From: an uncultured Erysipelotrichaceae bacterium | Lineage (GTDB): Bacteria; Bacillota_I; Bacilli_A; Erysipelotrichales; Coprobacillaceae | Length of the DNA stretch: 8,439 nucleotides | Direction: 5' to 3' | NCBI GenBank assembly: GCA_900544435.1 | Contig: UQVG01000078.1 | Span: 1-8,439 of the forward strand | Shown here: piece after piece, positions 1-5,882 of the stretch | Layout: each line of letters opens with the position of its first letter | Position numbering within the stretch: the stretch's first letter is position 1 | Notes under the pieces: generated by a model | Databases searched by the model: none | The model's input: only the letters and a program-made list of their open reading frames with translations | What the model was told of the DNA's origin: nothing | Program-made: the position numbers and the translations under genes

Positions 1-407
1 CTTCTTCCCTTTCAATAGAAGCACCTGCTTCTTTTATCAAAGAAATTTCTCAATTAAAAAAACAAAACAATAAATATATTTTAACAATCAACATTAATAA
101 AAAAATATTAGACACTTCAGAATTAAGTCATTATAAAAATACATTAAAACTTTTAAATTCAAGTAATGCCACTTGTAACTTTAAAATTACTATGCCTGGT
201 ACTATTATTTCTAGTAATATAGGTAAATATCAACAAAATGTTGTGACTATAAATCTTTTCGAGATTTTTATTGAAGGAAATGATTTATCTTTTCGTGTAA
301 TTTCTAAAAAAGAAAATCAACAGCTTTTGCTTTATTTTATTGTTCTCATTATTCTTGCTATTGTGATCTTAACACTTATTTTCATCAAAAAAAGACAAAA
401 AGAATAA
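1..407 (+). CDS. C-terminal part of a membrane-anchored LppM/DUF3153-like protein (5' end outside window)
   Basis: The reading frame is open from the first bases of the window (codons in phase with position 3), giving 134 visible residues before TAA, so the gene starts upstream and the internal ATG at 192 is not its start. The visible part is a polar, Asn/Lys-rich region followed by a segment reading TMPGTIISSN with NVVTINL shortly after. It ends in a hydrophobic span of about 20 residues (nucleotides ~324-383) and a basic KKRQKE tail. The 'MPG-x-I-x-SN ... N-x-V-T' pattern followed by a C-terminal transmembrane anchor is what I know from LppM/DUF3153 proteins of Firmicutes, which are normally N-terminal lipoproteins exposed outside the membrane. 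The signal peptide cannot be checked here. The family assignment is an inference from this short motif. The membrane topology (outside body, inside basic tail) follows from the sequence. Confidence 0.6.
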   Translation, partial: SSLSIEAPASFIKEISQLKKQNNKYILTININKKILDTSELSHYKNTLKLLNSSNATCNFKITMPGTIISSNIGKYQQNVVTINLFEIFIEGNDLSFRVISKKENQQLLLYFIVLIILAIVILTLIFIKKRQKE

Positions 408-435
408 GAGATTGCTTTTATTTGACAAAGGTATT

Positions 436-444
436 TGATAGAAT
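436..444 (+). promoter_or_regulatory. Candidate extended -10 promoter of the phosphofructokinase gene
   Basis: TGATAGAAT (TG-n-TAGAAT) is an extended -10 element that would start transcription near 451, about 20 nt before the ATG. A perfect TTGACA lies at 422-427 but is only 11 bp from this -10, too close to act as its -35. No other -35 is convincing, so recognition would depend on the TG extension. No terminator is seen after the upstream gene, so read-through from it is also possible. Confidence 0.35.
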
Positions 445-470
445 AAAGGCGTTAAAGGAGACAGAAGAAT

Positions 471-1706
471 ATGAAAAGAAACTGTATTATTGGACAATCT
501 GGAGGACCCACAATCGCAATTAATGCTAGTCTTGCTGGGATTATTCATCGTGCTAAAGCATCTCAAGAATTTGATAATGTTTATGGGATGATCAATGGTA
601 TCAAAGGTCTATTGGAAGGTAGATATATGGATTTATTAGAAGAATTTGATGATGGTGATAAAATCAACGCTTTAAAACAAACACCTGCCATGTATTTAGG
701 TTCTTGCCGTTATAAATTACCTACTTTTCAAGATGATGAAGATACTTATGTTAAATTATTTAGAATTTTAAAAGAATTAGAAATCACTGACTTTTTCTAT
801 ATTGGTGGTAATGATTCAATGGATACCGTTATGAAATTAGATAACTACGCTAAATATATCAATAGTGATATTCATTTTATCGGTATTCCTAAAACAATTG
901 ATAACGACTTAATGGGAACAGATCATACACCAGGATTTGGTTCTGCCGCTAAATATGTTGCAGCTTCAATCTTAGAAGTTGTGCATGATAGTTTAATTTA
1001 TCAATTACAATCAGTGACAATCATTGAAATCATGGGAAGAAATGCAGGATGGTTAACAGCTGCTGCAGCTCTTGCAAGAAATGAATATAATGTTGCACCT
1101 GATCTTATTTATTTACCAGAAGTTGTTTTTGATAAAGATAAATTTTTAGCTGATATTCATGAAGTAATGAAAAGAAAAAGATGCGTTGTTATTGCTGTAT
1201 CTGAAGGAATTAGAGATCAAAACGGTCATTTCTTAGATGATGATAGTAAATACGCTAAAAAAGATGCATTTGGACATGTTTTACATTCAGGAACAGGAAA
1301 GTTACTTGAATCTTTAGTATTTAAAGAATTTGGATGTAAAGTAAGAAGTATTGAATTAAATGTATTACAAAGATGTGCTATGCATATTGCTAGTAAAACT
1401 GATTTAAATGAATCATTTGTAATTGGTTCTAAAGCTGTTGATAAGGCTTTAGAAAATGTTTCAGGGCATGTAATGGGATTCAAACGTGTATCTAACCATC
1501 CTTATGAAATTGATTATATTTCTACTAATGTAAGAGAAGTAGCTAACTATGAACAAAAGATTCCTGTAGAATGGATCAACAAAGAAGGTAATGATATTAC
1601 TCCAGAACTTTATGAATATTTATATCCACTTATTCAAGGAGAAGTTCATGTCACATATAAAGATGGTATTCCATCATATTATAGTTGTAAACATTTAGAA
1701 AAATAA
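471..1706 (+). CDS. pfp: Pyrophosphate-type 6-phosphofructokinase (diphosphate--fructose-6-phosphate 1-phosphotransferase)
   Basis: The 411-residue cytoplasmic glycolytic enzyme phosphorylates fructose 6-phosphate to the 1,6-bisphosphate. Visible PFK signatures are GQSGGPTIAIN (8-18), FYIGGNDS (109-116), PKTIDND (140-146) with the catalytic base Asp144, IMGRNAG (187-193), and LQR (299-301) for sugar-phosphate binding. In ATP-dependent PFKs the second and third motifs are GGDGS and PGTIDND. Here the Gly-to-Asp change (Asp115) and Gly-to-Lys change (Lys141) are the two established markers of the pyrophosphate-dependent type. The length (~410, against ~320 for PfkA) also fits that type, so PPi rather than ATP is the probable phosphoryl donor and the reaction would be reversible. 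The start is supported by AAAGGAG (454-460) 10 nt before ATG. The gene is followed at once by an intrinsic terminator and seems monocistronic. It could be annotated simply as 6-phosphofructokinase. Confidence 0.93.
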   Translation: MKRNCIIGQSGGPTIAINASLAGIIHRAKASQEFDNVYGMINGIKGLLEGRYMDLLEEFDDGDKINALKQTPAMYLGSCRYKLPTFQDDEDTYVKLFRILKELEITDFFYIGGNDSMDTVMKLDNYAKYINSDIHFIGIPKTIDNDLMGTDHTPGFGSAAKYVAASILEVVHDSLIYQLQSVTIIEIMGRNAGWLTAAAALARNEYNVAPDLIYLPEVVFDKDKFLADIHEVMKRKRCVVIAVSEGIRDQNGHFLDDDSKYAKKDAFGHVLHSGTGKLLESLVFKEFGCKVRSIELNVLQRCAMHIASKTDLNESFVIGSKAVDKALENVSGHVMGFKRVSNHPYEIDYISTNVREVANYEQKIPVEWINKEGNDITPELYEYLYPLIQGEVHVTYKDGIPSYYSCKHLEK

Positions 1707-1709
1707 AAG

Positions 1710-1738
1710 AAAGAAGGAAATGTATTTTCCTTCTTTTT
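1710..1738. terminator. Bidirectional intrinsic terminator between pfp and the xth/small-peptide unit
   Basis: An 11-bp stem pairs 1710-1720 (AAAGAAGGAAA) with 1726-1736 around a 5-nt loop. On the + strand it is followed by T residues, and on the - strand by TCTTTTATTTT, so it can stop both the pfp transcript and the converging transcript. It overlaps the stop codon (1737-1739) of the small minus-strand reading frame by its + strand T tract. Confidence 0.8.
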
Positions 1739-1847
1739 AATGTTTTGCTTTAATATAATAATAACCAAAAATTGTTAAAACAATCGTCAAGGCAATAATA
1801 GAAATTGTAATCAATGGCGAAAAGTTAATTGTTTGTATCAAATTCAT
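1737..1847 (-). CDS. Small single-span membrane peptide (36 aa), unrecognised
   Basis: Reading minus from 1847 gives 36 codons ending in TAA, too short for usual gene-length cut-offs. A strong GGAGG (1858-1854) lies 6 nt before this ATG. A second in-frame ATG at 1850 is only 3 nt from it, so 1847 is preferred. The peptide begins MNLIQTINFSP, has a Leu/Ile/Thr-rich hydrophobic helix of about 20 residues (roughly 12-31), then an aromatic-basic tail GYYYIKAKH. The positive tail suggests the C terminus is in the cytoplasm. Its Shine-Dalgarno begins one base after the xth stop codon (1860-1862), and it ends at the shared terminator, so it is probably co-transcribed and translationally coupled with xth. 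I do not recognise a family. Small membrane proteins of this size include regulators of membrane complexes and type I toxins, but nothing here selects between those roles. The well-placed ribosome binding site is the main evidence that it is real. Confidence 0.62.
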   Translation of the reverse strand: MNLIQTINFSPLITISIIALTIVLTIFGYYYIKAKH

Positions 1848-1859
1848 CATACACCTCCA

Positions 1860-2609
1860 CTAAAGATCAATCGTAAGTGTCACTGGACAATGATCACTTC
1901 CCATAATTGATGTTTCAATTGTAGCGTCTATAATTTTATCTTTCAAACACTCACTAACAATAAAATAGTCAATACGCCAACCCGCGTTCTTTTCTCTTGC
2001 TTTAAAGCGATAAGACCACCAAGAATAAACTCCTTCTTTTAACGGATAAAGATAACGATACGTATCAATAAAACCATGACTTAATAATTGTGTCATCTTT
2101 GCTCTTTCTTCATCTGAAAAACCTGCATTTTTATGATTTGATTGAGGATTTTTTAAATCAATCTCTTGATGAGCAACATTTAAATCTCCACATAAAATAA
2201 GTGGCTTATCCAAACTTTCAAGATATGCTAAAAAATCATCTTCCCATTTCATTCGATAAGATAAACGTTTTAATTCATTTTGACTATTAGGAGTGTAACA
2301 AGTAATCACATAATAATCTTCAAATTCTAATGTAATCAATCTACCTTCTTGATCATGTTCTTCTTTATTCATTCCATAAAAAACATTTAATGGTTTCTTC
2401 TTAGTATAAATAAGTGTTCCACTATAACCTTTTTTTACCGCACTATTTAAATAAAAATCATAACCTTCAATTGTTAAATCAGCTTGTCCACTTTGCATTT
2501 TTGTTTCTTGAACACAAAAAATATCAGCATCTAATTGATGAAAACTATCTAAAAAACCTTTTTGTAAACATGCTCTTATTCCATTTACATTCCAACTTAC
2601 TAATTTCAT
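1860..2609 (-). CDS. xth: Exodeoxyribonuclease III (ExoA/Xth-type AP endonuclease)
   Basis: The 249-residue cytoplasmic, metal-dependent DNA-repair nuclease of the exonuclease-endonuclease-phosphatase superfamily cleaves 5' of abasic sites and trims 3' blocked ends in base excision repair. The full catalytic set is visible: SWNVNG with Asn7 at the N terminus, VQETK with the metal ligand Glu35, Tyr105 in CYTPNS, GDLNVAH (141-147) with Asp142 and Asn144, WRIDY (211-215) and the C-terminal SDHCP with Asp239 and His240. The length matches Bacillus-type ExoA (~250). The chosen ATG has GAGG (2618-2615) 5 nt upstream. The frame stays open to a TTG at 2627, but that would place codons over the ribosome binding site and add residues before the normal MKLVSWN start. 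An extended -10 promoter lies upstream, and a small membrane peptide gene follows directly. Confidence 0.95.
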   Translation of the reverse strand: MKLVSWNVNGIRACLQKGFLDSFHQLDADIFCVQETKMQSGQADLTIEGYDFYLNSAVKKGYSGTLIYTKKKPLNVFYGMNKEEHDQEGRLITLEFEDYYVITCYTPNSQNELKRLSYRMKWEDDFLAYLESLDKPLILCGDLNVAHQEIDLKNPQSNHKNAGFSDEERAKMTQLLSHGFIDTYRYLYPLKEGVYSWWSYRFKAREKNAGWRIDYFIVSECLKDKIIDATIETSIMGSDHCPVTLTIDL

Positions 2610-2635
2610 AGTTACCTCTTTCTCCAATATATTCT

Positions 2636-2664
2636 ATTATATAACATCTCATTCATGATTTAAA
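2636..2664 (-). promoter_or_regulatory. Promoter of xth
   Basis: On the minus strand TGTTATAAT is a perfect -10 (2641-2636) with the TG-n extension. Seventeen bp upstream TTTAAA (2664-2659) matches the -35 consensus at four of six positions. Transcription would start near 2629, giving a leader of about 20 nt with the GAGG ribosome binding site. Confidence 0.6.
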
Positions 2665-2687
2665 CGTCTATTTTTAATAAATATGGA

Positions 2688-2693
2688 TATACT
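2688..2693 (+). promoter_or_regulatory. Possible -10 element for tspO
   Basis: TATACT matches the -10 consensus at five of six positions, but no -35 is found at 16-18 bp. The predicted start near 2700 falls inside the AGGTGA ribosome binding site (2699-2704), so the leader would be extremely short. The site is weak and the true start could lie elsewhere in the 73-100 bp between xth and tspO. Confidence 0.28.
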
Positions 2694-2709
2694 AAATTAG
2701 GTGAACATA

Positions 2710-3168
2710 ATGAAAAAAAGAACATTTATAATAAATCTTATTATTCCATTACTTGTAGGTGGATTAAGTGCTTGGTTAACACGTCAACAAATGGAAACAT
2801 ATATGCATCTAAATAAACCTTTATTATCCCCTCCAGGATGGTTATTTCCAATTGTTTGGACTTTTCTTTATATTTTGATGGGTATCTCTAGTTATATGAT
2901 TTATATAAGCCAGGATGATCGTCGAGAAAATGCTTTAATTATTTATACCTTTCAATTATTTATTAATTTTTGTTGGCCTCTTTTCTTCTTTAATCTTCAT
3001 AATTATTTTATAGCTTTAATGATTTTACTTGTTTTGATAGTTACTGTTATTTATATGATGATTCTTTTTAAACAAATTAATAAAACAAGTTTTTATTTAA
3101 ATATTCCTTATATTATTTGGCTATTTTTTGCTTTATATTTAAATTTTATGATTTTTATAAACAACTAA
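2710..3168 (+). CDS. tspO: TspO/MBR family tryptophan-rich membrane protein
   Basis: The 152-residue integral membrane protein belongs to the TspO/peripheral benzodiazepine receptor family, which binds porphyrins and related ligands and has stress-related regulatory roles in bacteria. Family hallmarks are visible in order: five hydrophobic segments (about 5-23, 44-65, 76-96, 99-121, 128-149), KPLLSPPGWLFPIVWTFLY at 36-54, NFCWP (86-90) in helix 3 and PYIIW with ALYLN at 133-145. The tryptophans at 44, 50, 89 and 137 are at the usual places. The start is ATG 2710 with AGGTGA (2699-2704) 5 nt upstream. A GTG at 2701 is in frame but overlaps that ribosome binding site. The gene diverges from xth, and its last 14 bp overlap the end of the converging 130-residue gene. 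No terminator follows it locally. The physiological ligand cannot be inferred from the neighbours. Confidence 0.93.
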   Translation: MKKRTFIINLIIPLLVGGLSAWLTRQQMETYMHLNKPLLSPPGWLFPIVWTFLYILMGISSYMIYISQDDRRENALIIYTFQLFINFCWPLFFFNLHNYFIALMILLVLIVTVIYMMILFKQINKTSFYLNIPYIIWLFFALYLNFMIFINN

Positions 3169-3547
3169 AGTAATAAAGAGTTTCTTCCATCGCTCTTGTT
3201 TTTAAACGATAATATGTACTTCGAGAATAATAATACACCCACCAATCTTTTCTTTCTTTTTCTATAAACTCTTTTTCAATAATCAATCTACTATCCTTTG
3301 ATAAACAATCTAAAATAAATTCAAATGTTGAAATTACTTTTTCTAAATCTTCTTTCAACATTAAATCATCATTCAATCGACTTCCTTTATCTTGATAATA
3401 CAATTTCTTTTCTTTAACAGTATCATATTGAATTGATGGATAAAAACTTTTCTCTTTTAAAAATTTAAGTTGCAAAAGAGCTCTATGATACTTTTTAAAC
3501 AAATCTTCCAATACATCTTGCTTTTCTTTAAATGTTAATGCTTTCAT
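3155..3547 (-). CDS. Small helix-turn-helix protein, sigma-70 region 4-like (MG284/MPN403-like)
   Basis: The 130-residue, highly charged soluble protein is predicted mostly helical. The N-terminal two thirds (1-95) are Lys/Glu/Leu-rich and may form a coiled or helical bundle. The C-terminal part has SKDSRLIIEKEF (83-94), then YYYSRSTYYRLKTRAMEE (105-122). The 'S-x-S-T-Y-Y-R-L-K-x-x-A' string is the recognition-helix pattern of sigma-70 region 4 and of phage ArpU/RinA-type activators. It also reminds me of the mollicute MG284/MPN403 group, whose function is unknown. DNA binding or RNA-polymerase association is therefore an inference. GGAGG (3558-3554) sits 6 nt before ATG, inside a hairpin described separately. 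It is last in the kinase-radical SAM-phosphatase unit, 47 nt after the phosphatase stop, and its end overlaps tspO. No terminator is visible after it. Confidence 0.75.
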   Translation of the reverse strand: MKALTFKEKQDVLEDLFKKYHRALLQLKFLKEKSFYPSIQYDTVKEKKLYYQDKGSRLNDDLMLKEDLEKVISTFEFILDCLSKDSRLIIEKEFIEKERKDWWVYYYSRSTYYRLKTRAMEETLYYFSCL

Positions 3548-3591
3548 AAAAAACCTCCTATGTTTATATATGACAATAGGAGGCCTTTTTT
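3548..3591. terminator. Bidirectional terminator-like hairpin that contains the Shine-Dalgarno of the 130-aa gene
   Basis: CCTCCTA (3554-3560) pairs perfectly with TAGGAGG (3577-3583). The stem extends inward by TGT/ACA (3561-3563 with 3573-3575, one bulged base) and outward by six A (3548-3553) against six T (3586-3591) past a 2-nt bulge. On the minus strand the 3' arm is the Shine-Dalgarno of the 130-aa gene, followed at once by TTTTTT and ATG. It begins 11 nt after the phosphatase stop. On the plus strand it ends in CCTTTTTTCTTTT and could stop transcripts from tspO. It may act as a partial terminator, as a translational mask, or both. Confidence 0.65.
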
Positions 3592-3594
3592 CTT

Positions 3595-4329
3595 TTAAAT
3601 TATGAAATTTTCTTTAATTTCTTCAATTTCTTCATCATCAAAACCAATATTTAATAAATATCCTTTAGTACTACCATAAGTTTCTCTTAAATAAGCAATA
3701 AACTTCATCATCACTCTTGGATCAGAACCTAAGAATTTTTCATCTTCCTGTGGCATCATTTCTTCTAATTGTTTAATCATAGCCATATTATTTTCATAAG
3801 ATTCTGAATAATCTTTAACAATATCATACTCATGACATCCAGCTAAATCTAACAGCATACAAGCGATAACACCTGTTCTATCTTTACCAGCTGAACAATT
3901 AAATAATGTACAATCATAAGGATGATTTAAAAAGATATTAAACACTTTTTTAAACTGTTTTTTATTGGCTTCAATCATAAAAATATAAAAACCACTTAAA
4001 TCTTGATAATCTTTAATATCATCAGGTAAAACCGATAAGTTTTCATTTTGTAAAAGATCAATATGATAATATTCAATATCTTTATAATCTTTTAAACTAT
4101 GTGGTTGATGAATAAGTTCATAATCACTTCTTAAATCAATTACTGTACGAATTCCATATTGATAAAATTGTTCTTTTAACTCATCACTTATACCACTAGG
4201 ACACGTACTTCTTACATATTTATGAGATTTAGTATAATACCCTTCTTGAGTCTCATATCCTCCTAAATCTCTTACATTTGTCATTTTTCCTATGTGAAGT
4301 AATCTTTCTTCACGAGATAATTGCATCAT
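3595..4329 (-). CDS. Tyrosine-protein phosphatase-like protein (Y_phosphatase3 family)
   Basis: The 244-residue soluble protein of the dual-specificity/tyrosine phosphatase superfamily resembles bacterial Y_phosphatase3 (IphP/PtpB-like) enzymes. It has the N-terminal family marker NVRDLGGY (18-25), a central IDLR (64-67) and the P-loop NCSAGKDRTGV (144-154), where Cys145 is the nucleophile and Arg151 binds phosphate (C-x5-R). The family usually has His just before the Cys, but here it is Asn144. Members hydrolyse phosphotyrosine, phosphoserine or phosphoinositides, and the substrate here is unknown. The ATG at 4329 is preferred because GAGG (4342-4339) lies 9 nt upstream. An in-frame GTG at 4344 would overlap the radical SAM stop by one base but has no ribosome binding site. 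The gene lies about 14 nt after the radical SAM gene, indicating one transcript. Confidence 0.88.
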   Translation of the reverse strand: MMQLSREERLLHIGKMTNVRDLGGYETQEGYYTKSHKYVRSTCPSGISDELKEQFYQYGIRTVIDLRSDYELIHQPHSLKDYKDIEYYHIDLLQNENLSVLPDDIKDYQDLSGFYIFMIEANKKQFKKVFNIFLNHPYDCTLFNCSAGKDRTGVIACMLLDLAGCHEYDIVKDYSESYENNMAMIKQLEEMMPQEDEKFLGSDPRVMMKFIAYLRETYGSTKGYLLNIGFDDEEIEEIKENFII

Positions 4330-4343
4330 CTTTTCTTTCCTCA

Positions 4344-4988
4344 CTAATCTTCAAATGGTCTTATTCTAAGTGTTACTCCAATATTTTGAGCAATTTGTTT
4401 ACAAATTTCTACATCTTTTTCAGGAATTGTTGTATCAACAATTGTTAAAACAACATGAGGTACATAAGATTTACATTTTTTAGCAAAATCTAATAATTCA
4501 TCAAAAGACTCAATACCATATTGGCTTCTTGTAAGTTTTAAATAATCTTCTTTATTACTTGTATTTAAACTAATTGAAACAGTATCTAATAACCCCTTAA
4601 ATTCTGGTGTAATATCTCTTTTATTATATAAAGAAGATAAACCATTTGTATTTACTCTTGTAGGTAAATCAGGTCTTCTTTCTTTTAAATATTTAGCAAC
4701 TTTCATTAAATCATCATGTCTAATAAGTGGTTCTCCAAAACCACAAAAAACAACTTCTTTAAAATCATTTAAATCATATTTTTCAAATTCTTGAATAATT
4801 TCTTCAACAGTTGGTTCTTTTTTTAACCATAAAGAATTATTTTCAATCATTTCTTTAGTTTGTCTTAAACAAAATGTACATGAACATGTACAACGATTTG
4901 TTGAATTTACATAACATGTAATTCCTTTAGTACTTTCTAAATGAGCAATATCAATATAACTATTTTTATATAATGTATATAAAATCAT
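4344..4988 (-). CDS. Radical SAM protein, TatD family-associated type
   Basis: The 214-residue cytoplasmic [4Fe-4S] radical S-adenosylmethionine protein carries the canonical CxxxCxxC cluster motif as Cys33-Cys37-Cys40 in NRCTCSCTFCLR. This is followed by VVFCGFGEPL (79-88, the SAM-contacting GGE-like motif), RVNTNGL (111-117) and SISLNTS (138-144). The preceding NSTNRC, the SLWL-x-x-EPT-x-EE spacing and the IRIRPF-like end match the short radical SAM family normally found next to tatD. The reaction is not known for that family. No tatD is present in this window. The start has GGAGG (5002-4998) 9 nt upstream, and this ribosome binding site is encoded within the last codons of the kinase gene. 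The gap to the kinase stop is 4 nt, so translation is probably coupled. The gene lacks a C-terminal SPASM-type extension. Confidence 0.9.
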   Translation of the reverse strand: MILYTLYKNSYIDIAHLESTKGITCYVNSTNRCTCSCTFCLRQTKEMIENNSLWLKKEPTVEEIIQEFEKYDLNDFKEVVFCGFGEPLIRHDDLMKVAKYLKERRPDLPTRVNTNGLSSLYNKRDITPEFKGLLDTVSISLNTSNKEDYLKLTRSQYGIESFDELLDFAKKCKSYVPHVVLTIVDTTIPEKDVEICKQIAQNIGVTLRIRPFED

Positions 4989-4992
4989 TTTA

Positions 4993-5811
4993 TTAATCCT
5001 CCAATTCTTTTAATAATGGCTCAAAACATAATCCCATATGAGGATGAGCATCAATATCTACTGAATGTTGAATACATTTAGAAGCAAAATCTGTTGATTT
5101 TTTTACAGCTTCTAAAAAACTCTTTCCTTTTAAATAACTTCCAGCAATTACCGCAGAAATAACATCTCCTGTACCACTACGATCTTCACCAATACGTTTA
5201 ACATATATTTTTTCAATTTGACCATGATCATAAACAAAGTTCAAGATTTGCTGACCAATAGAAATTCCTGTTACAACAATACTTTGTGGACCCATCTTGC
5301 TTAATTTTTCACACATGCGCGTAAGTTCTTGTTCATTGTCTGTTTCATGATATTCTTCATCTATTAATGCACATAGCTCTGTTAAATTAGGTGTTACAAT
5401 TGTAGCATAAGGCATTAAATCTCTCATTTTTTCTTGCATTTCTGGTGTATATGTTGGATATAACTTTCCATGATCACCCATGACAGGATCTACTAAAATA
5501 AAGTTTTGTGATGTTTTAAAATCTTTAAAAAATTCTTTAACAATTTCTATTTGTTTAGCTGATCCTAAAAAACCACTACAAATACCATCAAAATCAATAT
5601 GCATTTTCTTATATGTTTCAATATAATCATTCATCTTTGATGTATAGTCATCAAAAAAGAAATCTTTATGATACGTATTAATGGATAAAATAGCAGTTGG
5701 TACAAACGCTGTTTCAATTCCCATTGCAGATATAATTGGTAATTGACAAGCTACTGAACATCTTGATAATCCTGTTACATCATTTACTAATACAATTCTC
5801 TTTTCTCTCAT
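4993..5811 (-). CDS. Pyridoxal/pyridoxamine kinase (PdxY/PdxK-like, ribokinase fold)
   Basis: The 272-residue cytoplasmic kinase phosphorylates vitamin B6 vitamers (pyridoxal, pyridoxamine, pyridoxine) in the PLP salvage pathway using ATP. Visible family features are VLVNDVTGLSRCS near the N terminus (8-18), DPVMGDHGKLY (108-118), TPNLTE (140-145) and the anion-hole/catalytic GTGD (213-216) with Asp216 as base. The length and the DPVMGD-G-x-LY signature favour the PdxY/pyridoxamine-kinase group of Firmicutes over the HMP kinase ThiD, although some members act on both. ATG 5811 is chosen because GAGG (5823-5820) lies 8 nt upstream. The ATGs at 5829 and 5847 lie at or above the predicted transcription start. 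It is the first gene of the unit, and its last codons contain the ribosome binding site of the radical SAM gene. Radical SAM and phosphatase genes have no established link with B6 salvage. Confidence 0.9.
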   Translation of the reverse strand: MREKRIVLVNDVTGLSRCSVACQLPIISAMGIETAFVPTAILSINTYHKDFFFDDYTSKMNDYIETYKKMHIDFDGICSGFLGSAKQIEIVKEFFKDFKTSQNFILVDPVMGDHGKLYPTYTPEMQEKMRDLMPYATIVTPNLTELCALIDEEYHETDNEQELTRMCEKLSKMGPQSIVVTGISIGQQILNFVYDHGQIEKIYVKRIGEDRSGTGDVISAVIAGSYLKGKSFLEAVKKSTDFASKCIQHSVDIDAHPHMGLCFEPLLKELED

Positions 5812-5831
5812 CTTTAAAACCTCTTTCATGT

Positions 5832-5840
5832 ATTTTAGCA
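5832..5840 (-). promoter_or_regulatory. Extended -10 promoter of the pyridoxal kinase operon
   Basis: On the minus strand TGCTAAAAT (5840-5832) is an extended -10 element. The sequence 17 bp upstream (TACTCA, 5860-5855) is a poor -35. Transcription would begin near 5826, just upstream of the GAGG ribosome binding site and consistent with translation from 5811. Confidence 0.5.
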
Positions 5841-5882
5841 CAATCATGTCTTATTGAGTATCTTTTTTTCATAATTCATATT

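Noticed and set aside
192..407. A separate 71-residue gene starting at ATG 192
   Set aside because: The same frame is open to the left edge without a stop and there is no ribosome binding site before 192, so this is the tail of a longer gene.
422..427. TTGACA as -35 of the pfp promoter
   Set aside because: It is only 11 bp from the best -10 (TAGAAT, 439-444), and no -10 of quality lies 16-18 bp downstream.
369..566. Minus-strand frame across the start of pfp
   Set aside because: It runs antisense through the pfp promoter, ribosome binding site and N terminus, and the translation has no family features.
1226..1483. Minus-strand frame inside pfp
   Set aside because: It lies wholly within a strongly supported enzyme gene, antisense to it, with no recognisable protein features or ribosome binding site.
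2414..2611. Plus-strand frame inside xth
   Set aside because: It is antisense to a gene with all catalytic motifs intact and has a low-complexity translation.
4342..4344. GTG start for the phosphatase overlapping the radical SAM stop by one base
   Set aside because: No ribosome binding site precedes it, whereas ATG 4329 has GAGG at 9 nt; the true start is not fully settled.
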